Part shown: one piece after another, positions 1-6,115 of the stretch
How positions within the stretch are numbered: the stretch's first letter is position 1
Layout: each line of letters starts with the position of its first letter
Origin: Christensenella sp. UBA3798
GTDB lineage: Bacteria; Bacillota; Clostridia; Christensenellales; CAG-1252
Reading direction: 5' to 3'
DNA: 16,131 nucleotides
Assembly: GCA_002368735.1 (NCBI GenBank)
Contig: DFEQ01000097.1
Span: 11,236 to 27,366 of the forward strand
Position numbers and translations under genes: made by a program
The notes under the pieces: model-generated
Seen by the model: only the letters and a program-made list of their open reading frames with translations
The model's database searches: none
What the model was told of the DNA's origin: nothing

Positions 1-225
1 ACTCGCCGACAGGCGAACTTCACTGTGCGCCGCGCCTGCAGAATGCGGAATGCGGGATCAAGGAATAATCAAATCATATTATCCTTAACTGCGAGCGGAG
101 TGAGCAACTTCACTATTCGCAGCAAGCGAATAACTTCACTGACGAAGTCAACTTCACTGCTCGCCCTGCGAGCAACTTCACTCGGCGTTAGCCGATCCTT
201 CACGCAGGCAAAGCGTGCAATTCAC
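1..225 (-). repeat. Hairpin array A: AGTGAAGTT/GTGAATT words separating short palindromes
   Basis: Read on the minus strand, the word AGTGAAGTT occurs at 174-182, 150-158, 132-140, 106-114 and 16-24, with relatives GTGAATT (219-225), GTGAAGGAT (195-203) and AGTTAAGGA (82-90). Most words are separated by a 9-17 base inverted repeat: CGGC/GCCG (183-194), GCTCGC/GCGAGC (159-173), GAC/GTC (141-149), ATTCGC/GCGAAT (115-131) and CGCC/GGCG (4-15). The stem at 204-218 has one mismatch and that at 91-105 is degraded. The array begins 7 bases after the stop codon of the dehydrogenase gene and runs off the left edge. Positions 25-81 interrupt it with a GAATGCG heptamer repeat. There is no cas gene and the words are too short for CRISPR. 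Function unknown. Confidence 0.85.
37..65. repeat. GAATGCG heptamer repeat inside array A
   Basis: This short tandem of GAATGCG heptamers ends in GATCAAGG and lies inside hairpin array A. A longer relative lies at 14095-14130 in the same plus-strand orientation, with four heptamer-like units followed by GAATCAAGG. I take both as copies of a dispersed intergenic repeat; nothing in the sequence assigns a role. Confidence 0.6.
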
Positions 226-232
226 CAAGTAA

Positions 233-886
233 TTATTTCGGCCAAACGAAGTTTGATTTTATCGCTTCTCCGTTATCCACCAGCACGTCCTCGCCCGTCA
301 TGCTTTTGTTGACGGCGGCAAGGAAGTATGCCCACTCGGCGATCTCCTCAGGTTCCGCCCATTTGCCGAGGAGGCTCTCGGCGAGCGCTTCGGAAAAGAG
401 CTTTTCGTCCTTGATCACGGGATCGTTGGAAGAGGTCATCACCCCACCCGGAGAGAGGGTATTTGCGGTAGCGCCGTAGGGAGCGAGTCGCAGAGCGAGG
501 TTTTTCGTATAGGTCACGACCCCTCCCTTGCTCGCTGTATAGATCGGGAATTCCGAGCCTGTCCGTGCACTCGCGGAGGCAACGTTCACGACGGCGCGAA
601 TGGCGGGTTTGAAGGCGTACTTTTCCACGGTGCGGATCACACCTTTGAGGTTGACGTCGATAGAGTCCATCCCCTCGGACTGCACCCCTGCCGCCGTGAT
701 GAGGACGTTTACGTCCGTGACGTCGGGGAGCGCCCCCGTGACGTCGGCGATATAATGGATGTAATGCTCGTCTTTTAGCGCCGCAGGAGCGACGTCGATC
801 CCCACAACTTCGTAGCCGCAGGAAAGAAATTTCTTCGCGATCGCGCTGCCGATATCGCCCGACGCGCCGGTGATGAGTGCTTTCAT
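233..886 (-). CDS. Short-chain dehydrogenase/reductase (SDR), coupled to the queuosine-precursor transporter
   Basis: This is a cytoplasmic NAD(P)-dependent oxidoreductase of the classical SDR family, 217 residues long, slightly short for the family's roughly 250. Visible are the N-terminal dinucleotide motif TGASGDIG (6-13), a TAAG variant of NAAG (64-67), a catalytic serine in NVASAS (about 104) and the YxxxK pair Y116/K120. An upstream in-frame extension exists, but I chose the ATG at 886. It has AAGGAGG just upstream and overlaps the transporter stop codon as ATGA, a typical sign of translational coupling. The gene therefore shares the preQ1-riboswitch leader of the transporter. The substrate cannot be told from sequence. 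SDR enzymes are not a standard step of queuosine salvage, so a link to that pathway is only an inference from the operon. A repeat array follows 7 bases after the stop. Confidence 0.9.
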   Translation of the reverse strand: MKALITGASGDIGSAIAKKFLSCGYEVVGIDVAPAALKDEHYIHYIADVTGALPDVTDVNVLITAAGVQSEGMDSIDVNLKGVIRTVEKYAFKPAIRAVVNVASASARTGSEFPIYTASKGGVVTYTKNLALRLAPYGATANTLSPGGVMTSSNDPVIKDEKLFSEALAESLLGKWAEPEEIAEWAYFLAAVNKSMTGEDVLVDNGEAIKSNFVWPK

Positions 887-1632
887 TCCTTTGCCTCCTT
901 TCTTTCCGCAAGGTAGTCGATATATGCCTGTCCGACCTTTTCCGCCTCCATCCGCTTGACCGCCCGATAGCCGACGGGCGAGAATACGATCTCGAAGATA
1001 AGCTCCGCCACCGCCCCCGTCGCCGCGCAGGTCACGCATTGCAGGGGAGTCCAGCCAAAGAAATGATAGCTGACGATAAAGGCGAAGAGCAGGTTGTCCA
1101 AAAACTGCGCGATGACCGTCGAGGCGTAACAGCTGACCGAGAAGGCGAGAAAGTTCTTTTCTTTGAAAAAACGCCCGAAAAACATATTCAGGAAGTTATT
1201 GAGAAAAGCCGATGCCGCAAAGGCGACCGAGCTGCCGAGGATGACGAACCAAGAGGAGCGGAAGGTGCCGTCGAGAGCGCCGTTGATGACGTTTTCCGAC
1301 CCTTCGACGAAAGACTGCGACCACACCCCGGGGATATGGGACGCGGCGATCAGGAACGCGGAGAAAAAGAGGTTGATAACGAGCGCGATAATGGACAAAA
1401 TATTCGCCGCCCGCACGCCGAAGCGCTTGGTGGTGACGTCCATCAGGAGAAAGACGAGCCAGGAAAGAATGATGCCGCAATCCAAGGCAAGCCAACTCGT
1501 CCCCGTGTCGATGCTCTTATTGGCTAAGAGGTTCATCATGACCACCGCCGTCACGAATAGCGCGGTGATAGAAGAGGGGATGCTTCGGAGCAATATCTTG
1601 ATCTCGGTAAAAAAGTTTTTGATCGTTGTCAC
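883..1632 (-). CDS. yhhQ: Queuosine precursor transporter, VUT/YhhQ family
   Basis: This is a polytopic inner-membrane protein of 249 residues belonging to the VUT (YhhQ, DUF165) family. The family imports queuosine precursors such as preQ0/preQ1 or queuine for tRNA wobble-base modification. Several hydrophobic segments are visible, together with family-like stretches: MNLLANK near residue 33, a D-x-G-I-I-L then M-D-V-T-T-K-R region around 50-70, and STVIAQFLDN near 170. The reading frame is open upstream to 1728, but I chose the GTG at 1632. It lies 8 bases after a strong AAGGAGG, and the upstream part encodes a riboswitch rather than protein. Regulation by a preQ1-I riboswitch (1641-1682) supports the function independently of homology. 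The last 4 bases overlap the SDR gene. Confidence 0.92.
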   Translation of the reverse strand: MTTIKNFFTEIKILLRSIPSSITALFVTAVVMMNLLANKSIDTGTSWLALDCGIILSWLVFLLMDVTTKRFGVRAANILSIIALVINLFFSAFLIAASHIPGVWSQSFVEGSENVINGALDGTFRSSWFVILGSSVAFAASAFLNNFLNMFFGRFFKEKNFLAFSVSCYASTVIAQFLDNLLFAFIVSYHFFGWTPLQCVTCAATGAVAELIFEIVFSPVGYRAVKRMEAEKVGQAYIDYLAERKEAKE

Positions 1633-1640
1633 AGACGTGA

Positions 1641-1682
1641 CCTCCTTGTTTTTTATTGAGATGGTTAAGCAAGGAACATCTC
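1641..1682 (-). promoter_or_regulatory. PreQ1-I riboswitch controlling translation of the transporter
   Basis: On the minus strand, stem P1 is GAGATG (1682-1677) pairing with CATCTC (1663-1658). The 13-base loop starts with UUC and contains CCUUG (1674-1670) followed by GCUUAAC. The 3' tail AAUAAAAAAC runs straight into AAGGAGG. CCUUG can pair with CAAGG (1648-1644), the H-type pseudoknot of preQ1-I. That pairing covers half of the ribosome binding site of the GTG start at 1632. The A-rich tail and the UUC/GC loop positions match the known class, as recalled from the B. subtilis queC leader. Expected behaviour is that bound preQ1 stabilises the pseudoknot and blocks translation. The class match and the downstream transporter agree. 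Confidence 0.9.
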
Positions 1683-1708
1683 GATACGTCCCGAACGGGA
1701 ACGCTATG

Positions 1709-1737
1709 ATGATAACACAAAAAACCATCGTTGTCTA
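1709..1737 (-). promoter_or_regulatory. Sigma-A promoter of the riboswitch-transporter-SDR operon
   Basis: On the minus strand, the -35 box is TAGACA (1737-1732) and the -10 box TATCAT (1714-1709), spaced by 17 bases; each matches consensus at 5 of 6 positions. Transcription would start near 1702, about 20 bases before the riboswitch stem. A short palindrome TCCCGTTCGGGA (1701-1690) lies at the expected start of the transcript. Confidence 0.7.
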
Positions 1738-1759
1738 ACGATTTGCCGAGAATGCGTAT

Positions 1760-1781
1760 AAAAAAGCAGCCCGCAGGCTGC
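1760..1781 (-). terminator. Rho-independent terminator after the zinc-ribbon gene
   Basis: On the minus strand, GCAGCC pairs with GGCTGC around a 4-base loop and is followed by six T (1765-1760). It lies 12 bases after the zinc-ribbon stop codon and separates that transcript from the promoter of the transporter operon. Confidence 0.85.
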
Positions 1782-1792
1782 TCTTTTCCTCT

Positions 1793-1933
1793 TCAGTCCT
1801 TGGTGAAGGAAGTATTGGTGCACTTCGGACAAGGGGGGACTTTGTCGTTCTTGCCGAGGGTCACGTTGGTGCCGCAGTTGGTGCAGCTGTAGGTGCCGTC
1901 TCCGGGCTTTTCGCCGGTGTGATAATATTTCAT
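1793..1933 (-). CDS. Small zinc-ribbon protein, 46 residues
   Basis: This 46-residue ORF begins with an ATG preceded by AAAGGAGG. Two knuckles are visible, CTNC (17-20) and CPKC (35-38), separated by 14 residues: a classic four-cysteine zinc ribbon of rubredoxin-like type. It would be soluble and cytoplasmic. The gene sits 56 bases after spmB on the same strand and is closed by a strong terminator at 1760-1781, so it may be the last gene of the spmA-spmB transcript; no clear separate promoter was seen in the gap. Zinc binding is a confident inference from the motif, but the role is unknown. Confidence 0.85.
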   Translation of the reverse strand: MKYYHTGEKPGDGTYSCTNCGTNVTLGKNDKVPPCPKCTNTSFTKD

Positions 1934-1989
1934 ATATTATCCTCCTTTTATTTGATATCTCTATTTTTGACGGAGCAAGGCGCGTTTAT

Positions 1990-2493
1990 TCACAAAAAGC
2001 GACAGAGCAGGCAGGAGATGACAGTCCCCGCGAAGGTGGCAAAGAGGGCGATGGCGATAGCCCCTTTATACCTTTTTACCCTGCCCCCGCCGTAGAGCGC
2101 CGCCACGTAGAATACCGTTTCCGAGCTCCCCACGATGACGCTTGCCGCACGCGATGCGTAAGAGTCCGCGCCGCAGGTGCGATAGACTTCGGCTAAGAGT
2201 CCGATACTCCCGCTCCCGCTCATGGGGCGGACGACGATGAGCTCTGTCAGTTCGGCGGGAATGCCGAGCGCGTTAAATACGGGGCTCGCCGCTTTTGCGA
2301 GAAGGAGCGAGAGCCCGCTCTCCTTAAAAAGATTAACGGCGATGAGCACGGCGGCAAGATAGGGGAACACTTGCAATGCGAGGGTAAACGCCTCCTTTGC
2401 CCCCTCGACGAATGCGTCAAAGACGGGCACGCGTCGTATGGCGCCCACGAGGAAATTTGCGGCGATAAAGGCGGGAAGGATATAGGCGCTCAA
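1990..2493 (-). CDS. spmB: Spore maturation protein SpmB
   Basis: This is an integral membrane protein of the nucleoside-recognition (Gate) family, 167 residues, close to the usual length of about 175. SpmB acts with SpmA in spore core dehydration and heat resistance in Bacillus. Visible family features are the N-terminal hydrophobic segment followed by RRVPVFDAFVEGAKEAF (20-36), RPMSGSGS (89-96) and GSSETVFYV (112-120). The start is a TTG at 2493 that overlaps the spmA stop as TTGA, with a G-rich AGGGGG upstream. Transmembrane stretches occur around 40-56 and at the C-terminus. Coupling to spmA supports the call. Confidence 0.92.
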   Translation of the reverse strand: MSAYILPAFIAANFLVGAIRRVPVFDAFVEGAKEAFTLALQVFPYLAAVLIAVNLFKESGLSLLLAKAASPVFNALGIPAELTELIVVRPMSGSGSIGLLAEVYRTCGADSYASRAASVIVGSSETVFYVAALYGGGRVKRYKGAIAIALFATFAGTVISCLLCRFL

Positions 2494-3071
2494 GGCTTTT
2501 TCCCCCTAGAATGTCCCTTGCAGCGCCCCCTTGTGAGGTAGCACAGAACGACGCCTATCGTGGCGGTCACGAGGGTGGATATCACGGTGGGGAGAAAGAC
2601 GTCGGCGGGGGACGCGCTCCCCGCTTGCGCACGGAGGGCGATGATGGTGGCGGGCAGCAGTTGTACCCCGCAAGCGTTGACGACGATAAAGAGCACGGTG
2701 TGATGAGTGGCGTCTGTGTCCTCCCCCTGCATCAGGCGCACCGCCTCGATGCCGAGCGGGGTCGCCGCACTGCCGATGCCGAGAAAGTTCGCCGCGAGGT
2801 TTTGCGAAATGAGGTCCTGCGTCTCTTTCTTCTCCCCTTTGAACGCCCGCTTGATAATGGGGCGAAAGAGGCGTGAGATCACGTCCGCCACGCCGTTACG
2901 CCGCATCACGCCGAGCACGCCGAGCCACAGGGCGTACACGGCGAGCATTTTTATCGAGAGGGTCACCGCATTCTCCGCGCCCGAAAGCGCCGCCGCCGTC
3001 GCTCCCGCCGGATCGACGAAAAGCATATAAGCAAGACTGGCGAAAAAGAGAATGAAGAAAACGATATTCAT
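2490..3071 (-). CDS. spmA: Spore maturation protein SpmA
   Basis: This membrane protein of 193 residues matches SpmA, which works with SpmB during spore maturation. There is an N-terminal membrane segment (1-18) and another around 36-56. The conserved stretch NLAANFLGIGSAATPLGIEA lies at 91-110 and NACGVQLLPATIIALRAQAG follows at about 132. The C-terminus is basic. The ATG at 3071 has no obvious ribosome binding site, which is odd beside its neighbours, but no better in-frame start lies nearby. Genes spmA and spmB overlap by 4 bases. I could not make out a convincing promoter between 3072 and 3186; a sporulation sigma factor would be expected from B. subtilis biology. Confidence 0.92.
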   Translation of the reverse strand: MNIVFFILFFASLAYMLFVDPAGATAAALSGAENAVTLSIKMLAVYALWLGVLGVMRRNGVADVISRLFRPIIKRAFKGEKKETQDLISQNLAANFLGIGSAATPLGIEAVRLMQGEDTDATHHTVLFIVVNACGVQLLPATIIALRAQAGSASPADVFLPTVISTLVTATIGVVLCYLTRGRCKGHSRGKKP

Positions 3072-3186
3072 AGAGTATTTCTATGTTTTTGCATGCATTT
3101 TTAGTCCGAGAGGGAGATCGTCCTTTCGCTTTGTTTCCCCTTTTCGTGCCCCGCGCCAGTAACGCCCGATCCCTCGTTCCAAATTA

Positions 3187-3210
3187 AAAGGCGGCATCTC
3201 TGCCGCCTTT
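3187..3210. terminator. Bidirectional terminator-like hairpin after the protease gene
   Basis: AAAGGCGGCA (3187-3196) pairs perfectly with TGCCGCCTTT (3201-3210) around a TCTC loop. Read on the minus strand it follows the protease stop codon (3236) by about 25 bases and ends in a T-run interrupted by AA, so its main use is probably to end that transcript. A near-identical stem is used at 9547-9568. Confidence 0.75.
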
Positions 3211-3235
3211 CGTATTTACCTGTCTTTCGTCAGCG

Positions 3236-4279
3236 TCATGCCGCCGCTTGTTCGGCGCTATCCACCGCGGGCGCGGAGATGGTCTTGTAGGTCACCGTCA
3301 CCGACGCGTTGGTCTCCGCGGCGGAGAGGAATTCCTTGACCTTGCTGAGCTCGATGGCAAAGCCCATGTTTTCGATATTGGTGCTGACAAACTTGGAGTT
3401 CACCACTCCCACGAGTCCGCCGTAGATATTGATGGCGGGGCCGCCCGAGTTGCCGCCGTTGATGGCGGCGTCGGTCTGGATAAAGGTGAGTTTCGGATAG
3501 TCCGTGAACGTCTTGCCCGTCATGGAAACGATGCCCGCGGTGGCGGAGAGCCCGTAGCCCTGCGCATTGCCGAGCACAAGGAGCTCGTCGCCGCGCAATA
3601 CGTCGCCCTCATAGAAGGGGATAGCATTCCACGCCGTCCCGACCGGCACGCTCTCCACGATCTTGCAAAGCGCAAGGTCGTAGGCGGGGTCACGATAGAC
3701 GAACTGCAAGGTGTACGCCTTTTCGTCGTCATAATACTTGCTGGTGACGTCAAAGGCGCCTTTGATAGAGGAATACACGCCTGACACCTGCTTTGTCCCG
3801 TAAGAATAGCCGAACCACCCGCGCTGTATGTTCTCGGTATCGTAGACGGTCTCCTCGTAGTAGATCACGTGGTTATTGGTGATGACGTAGCCGTCCTCGG
3901 TGATCACGAAGCCTGTGCCTTGGCAACCGAGATTGTACTGAGACTCCAAGCAAGAGATATTGAGCACGCTGTCCACGTAGGTCACGGCATAGGCGCCGAT
4001 ATTGGCTTTGGCGGTCGTAACGGTCTGACGCACGGCCTCCTCCAGCTTGGTCACGCGCTCGGAGAGCGTCTCCGCTATCTCGCGATATTTGGTGAGCGCG
4101 GCTTCAAGGTCGTCCTTGGACACGTTGCTATAGGTGGTGACGGTGTTCGTCTGGGCGTCTCCGTTTACGGTATTTGCGAGCTGATCGGTCGTACTGCCAA
4201 TGAGAGAACAGCCCGCCAGTCCCACAACGAGGACAAGCACGGCGAGGATAGCTATCAAGACAATCGATTTCTTCTTCAT
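3236..4279 (-). CDS. Lipoprotein trypsin-like serine protease (S1C/HtrA core, no PDZ)
   Basis: This 347-residue protein has a lipoprotein signal: KKK, a hydrophobic core and the lipobox LAGC with C24 as the lipidation site, so it should sit on the outer face of the membrane. Residues 52-90 form a charged heptad-like segment, probably a short coiled coil. The chymotrypsin-fold domain follows, with the triad in order: H137 (TNNHV), D201 (YDLAL) and S278 (GGNSGGP). The phrase GFVITEDGYVITNNHV is typical of HtrA/DegP. Known HtrA proteins carry one or two PDZ domains after the protease; here only about 45 residues follow, so none is present. C110 and C119 could form a disulfide. The likely role is extracytoplasmic protein quality control. 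The ATG at 4279 has AAGGAAG upstream. Confidence 0.9.
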   Translation of the reverse strand: MKKKSIVLIAILAVLVLVVGLAGCSLIGSTTDQLANTVNGDAQTNTVTTYSNVSKDDLEAALTKYREIAETLSERVTKLEEAVRQTVTTAKANIGAYAVTYVDSVLNISCLESQYNLGCQGTGFVITEDGYVITNNHVIYYEETVYDTENIQRGWFGYSYGTKQVSGVYSSIKGAFDVTSKYYDDEKAYTLQFVYRDPAYDLALCKIVESVPVGTAWNAIPFYEGDVLRGDELLVLGNAQGYGLSATAGIVSMTGKTFTDYPKLTFIQTDAAINGGNSGGPAINIYGGLVGVVNSKFVSTNIENMGFAIELSKVKEFLSAAETNASVTVTYKTISAPAVDSAEQAAA

Positions 4280-4332
4280 GTTGCACTTCCTTTTCGGCGA
4301 TAGAACGCCGACCTTTCTGTAGCCATACTATT

Positions 4333-4360
4333 ATTGTAACATTAAACGTACCTTAAAATT
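4333..4360 (-). promoter_or_regulatory. Possible promoter of the protease gene
   Basis: On the minus strand a good -10 box TACAAT (4338-4333) is preceded by TG one base upstream, an extended -10. The -35 region is AT-rich and does not match consensus. It lies about 55 bases before the ATG in an AT-rich divergent spacer. Confidence 0.4.
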
Positions 4361-4394
4361 ATCATTTTTTCTTAATAAATCATATTTTGTGGGT

Positions 4395-4574
4395 ATGGAC
4401 GCCGATATAAAAGCCGCCTACCTCATTGCCGAAGCGCTGATGAAGGGGAAGAGCCTTGACGAGCTCGCACGATTGCAGATAACGCTGCAAACGGTCTCTT
4501 CCCTCGTGGCAGCCCAGGTCGCCTGCCTGAGAAACGGCAGGTCAAACGCACCCCAAAGCGGCACGGGCAAGTAG
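4395..4574 (+). CDS. Small helical protein of unknown function (59 residues)
   Basis: This ORF starts with ATG at 4395 (an in-frame GTG lies 6 bases upstream) and encodes 59 residues. Residues 1-45 are predicted amphipathic helix: a first helix ending at MKGKSLDEL and a second through QITLQTVSSLVAAQVACL. The spacing resembles small Firmicute DUF proteins such as DUF6774, but that family name is from memory and unchecked. Codon use is GC-rich at third positions, as in neighbouring genes, which argues for real coding. Against it, no ribosome binding site is visible, and the last 33 bases overlap the end of rsmA on the other strand. An AT-rich CATATT 8 bases upstream could be a -10 box for a leaderless transcript. 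Function unknown. Confidence 0.5.
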   Translation: MDADIKAAYLIAEALMKGKSLDELARLQITLQTVSSLVAAQVACLRNGRSNAPQSGTGK

Positions 4575-5348
4575 GACGTAGTCCGCCGCCGAGAGGGTCT
4601 CGCCGCGAACGTTCGCGGGGAATCCCGCCGCCGTGATGACGGCGTTTGCCCTTTCCTTGCCTCCAAAGAGGGGGGCGAGGGCGTTGCCGAGCGTCTTTCG
4701 GCGCATATTGAACGCCGCGCGGATGATCCGCCTGGCTTCCGCTATCTCCTCCGTAGTGTAGCCTTTGTCTTTCACGTCTATTTTGACCACCGCGCTGTCC
4801 ACGTTGGGGGGCGGCAGGAAGCATTGACGCCCGACGATCCTCGTGACGTAGGCGTCAGCCACCAAATTCATAGAAGCGGTGATCGCGCCGTACTCCGATG
4901 TGCCGGGGGCGGCGGTCAAGCGCTCCGCAACCTCCTTCTGCACCATCACGGTCACGCTTTCGGGGCGCTCCTCCCCTTCGAGCAAACGCATCACGATGGG
5001 TGTAGTCACGTAATAGGGAAGGTTCGCCACCACCTTGAAGGGGGTGGGAAGGGCGTCCTTCTTCTTCAAAAAGTCCTCGTAGATAACGCGAACGTTGCTT
5101 TTAGCGGCGAGCGTCCTGTCCAAAACGGGACGGAGCGCCTCGTCTATCTCGTAAGCGACGACTTGCTTTGCCCTGTCCGATAGCGCGGCGGTGAGGGTCC
5201 CTGCCCCCGCGCCGATCTCCACCACGACGTCCTCCTTCGTGACGCCCGCGTCCACGGCGATAGCGTCCAAGAGATTGCGGTCAAAGATGAAGTTCTGCCC
5301 GAACTTCTTTTGAAAGTCGATATTGAAGTATTCGCCGTTGATCATCAT
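4542..5348 (-). CDS. rsmA: 16S rRNA (adenine1518/1519-N6)-dimethyltransferase RsmA (KsgA)
   Basis: RsmA dimethylates two adjacent adenines in the helix 45 loop of 16S rRNA late in small-subunit assembly, using S-adenosylmethionine. The 268-residue length fits. Visible are KKFGQNF (14-20), the SAM-binding VEIGAGAG (43-50), acidic YEID (66-69), the catalytic NLPYY (109-113), FLPPPNVDSAV (167-177) and the C-terminal MRRKTL (215-220). The start ATG at 5348 overlaps the tatD stop as ATGA; a second ATG follows directly. The order metG-tatD-rsmA is the known Firmicute arrangement, but the RNase M5 gene that often lies between tatD and rsmA is missing. No clear terminator was seen after the stop. Confidence 0.97.
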   Translation of the reverse strand: MMINGEYFNIDFQKKFGQNFIFDRNLLDAIAVDAGVTKEDVVVEIGAGAGTLTAALSDRAKQVVAYEIDEALRPVLDRTLAAKSNVRVIYEDFLKKKDALPTPFKVVANLPYYVTTPIVMRLLEGEERPESVTVMVQKEVAERLTAAPGTSEYGAITASMNLVADAYVTRIVGRQCFLPPPNVDSAVVKIDVKDKGYTTEEIAEARRIIRAAFNMRRKTLGNALAPLFGGKERANAVITAAGFPANVRGETLSAADYVLLARAALGCV

Positions 5349-6115
5349 AGCTTTATCGAATAAAAGGAAAGAGCGTTCTCTGTGGTCACGCGTTCCACTT
5401 CCTCGGCGCTCCGCCCCGTGAGTTCCGCCATCTTATCCCTGACCAAAGGGATATATTTGGGCTCGTTGGGGGTGCCGCGAAAGGGGACGGGGGTCATATA
5501 CGGGCAGTCGGTCTCAAGAAGCAGCCTCGCTTGCGGTATGGCTGCGAGCACGACGTCCTTGTGCTTGGCAAAGGTCAGCACGCCGCCAAAGGAGAAATAG
5601 GCGTCCATCTCCCCCGAATAGTACCTTGCGAGCTCGGCGCTCCCGCCGTAACAGTGCAAGAGGGCGCCGCGCGTCAGATATCTCTTGTTTCTTTGAATGA
5701 TGGCGTTGAAATCTTCGTACGCCTCCCTGACGTGGAAAACGACGGGGAGAGAAAGGTCCGCCGCAAGCGCTATCTCGCGCTCCAAAACCGCCTTTTGGTC
5801 CTCTCGCGGGGAGAGGTCGTAGTGGTAATCTAAGCCTATCTCGCCGAAGGCGACCACCTTCTTTTCCGCCGCCAGCTCCACGAGCCTCTTCTCCACCGCG
5901 GGAGAATAGGTCTTGGCTTCATGCGGATGCACGCCGACGACGGCGTACACCTCCTTGTGGCGCCTCGCAAGGGCGACCGAGGCTTCGGAGGAGGAGAGAT
6001 CGGAGGAAGCGTTGACGATGACGGCGACGCCCGCCTGCTTTGCCGCCCGTATCACCTCTATCTCGCGGGGCGCGAGGATGGGGTCGTCGAGATGTGCGTG
6101 CGCGTCTATGAGCAT
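5345..6115 (-). CDS. tatD: TatD family metal-dependent deoxyribonuclease
   Basis: This 256-residue TIM-barrel metal hydrolase has all the expected ligands: the HxH pair H6 and H8 (DAHAHLD), E92 (FGEIGLDYHYD), H128 (VFHVREA), H154 (LLHCYGG) and D203 (LLETDCPY). TatD proteins have 3'-5' exonuclease/DNase activity and have been linked to DNA repair and quality control. The ATG at 6115 overlaps the metG stop codon by one base (TAATG), and the stop overlaps rsmA by 4 bases, so all three genes should be translated from one mRNA. The length is normal and nothing is missing. Confidence 0.96.
   Translation of the reverse strand: MLIDAHAHLDDPILAPREIEVIRAAKQAGVAVIVNASSDLSSSEASVALARRHKEVYAVVGVHPHEAKTYSPAVEKRLVELAAEKKVVAFGEIGLDYHYDLSPREDQKAVLEREIALAADLSLPVVFHVREAYEDFNAIIQRNKRYLTRGALLHCYGGSAELARYYSGEMDAYFSFGGVLTFAKHKDVVLAAIPQARLLLETDCPYMTPVPFRGTPNEPKYIPLVRDKMAELTGRSAEEVERVTTENALSFYSIKL

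Noticed and set aside
1..225. CRISPR array
   Set aside because: The constant words are only 7-9 bases, the intervening pieces are 9-17 bases and self-complementary, and no cas gene is nearby.
25..312. 95-residue plus-strand ORF over array A
   Set aside because: It is read straight through the hairpin repeats and into the end of the SDR gene, with no ribosome binding site or recognisable domain.
1633..1728. Longer N-terminus of the transporter
   Set aside because: That stretch holds the -10 box, the preQ1-I fold and the ribosome binding site of the GTG at 1632.
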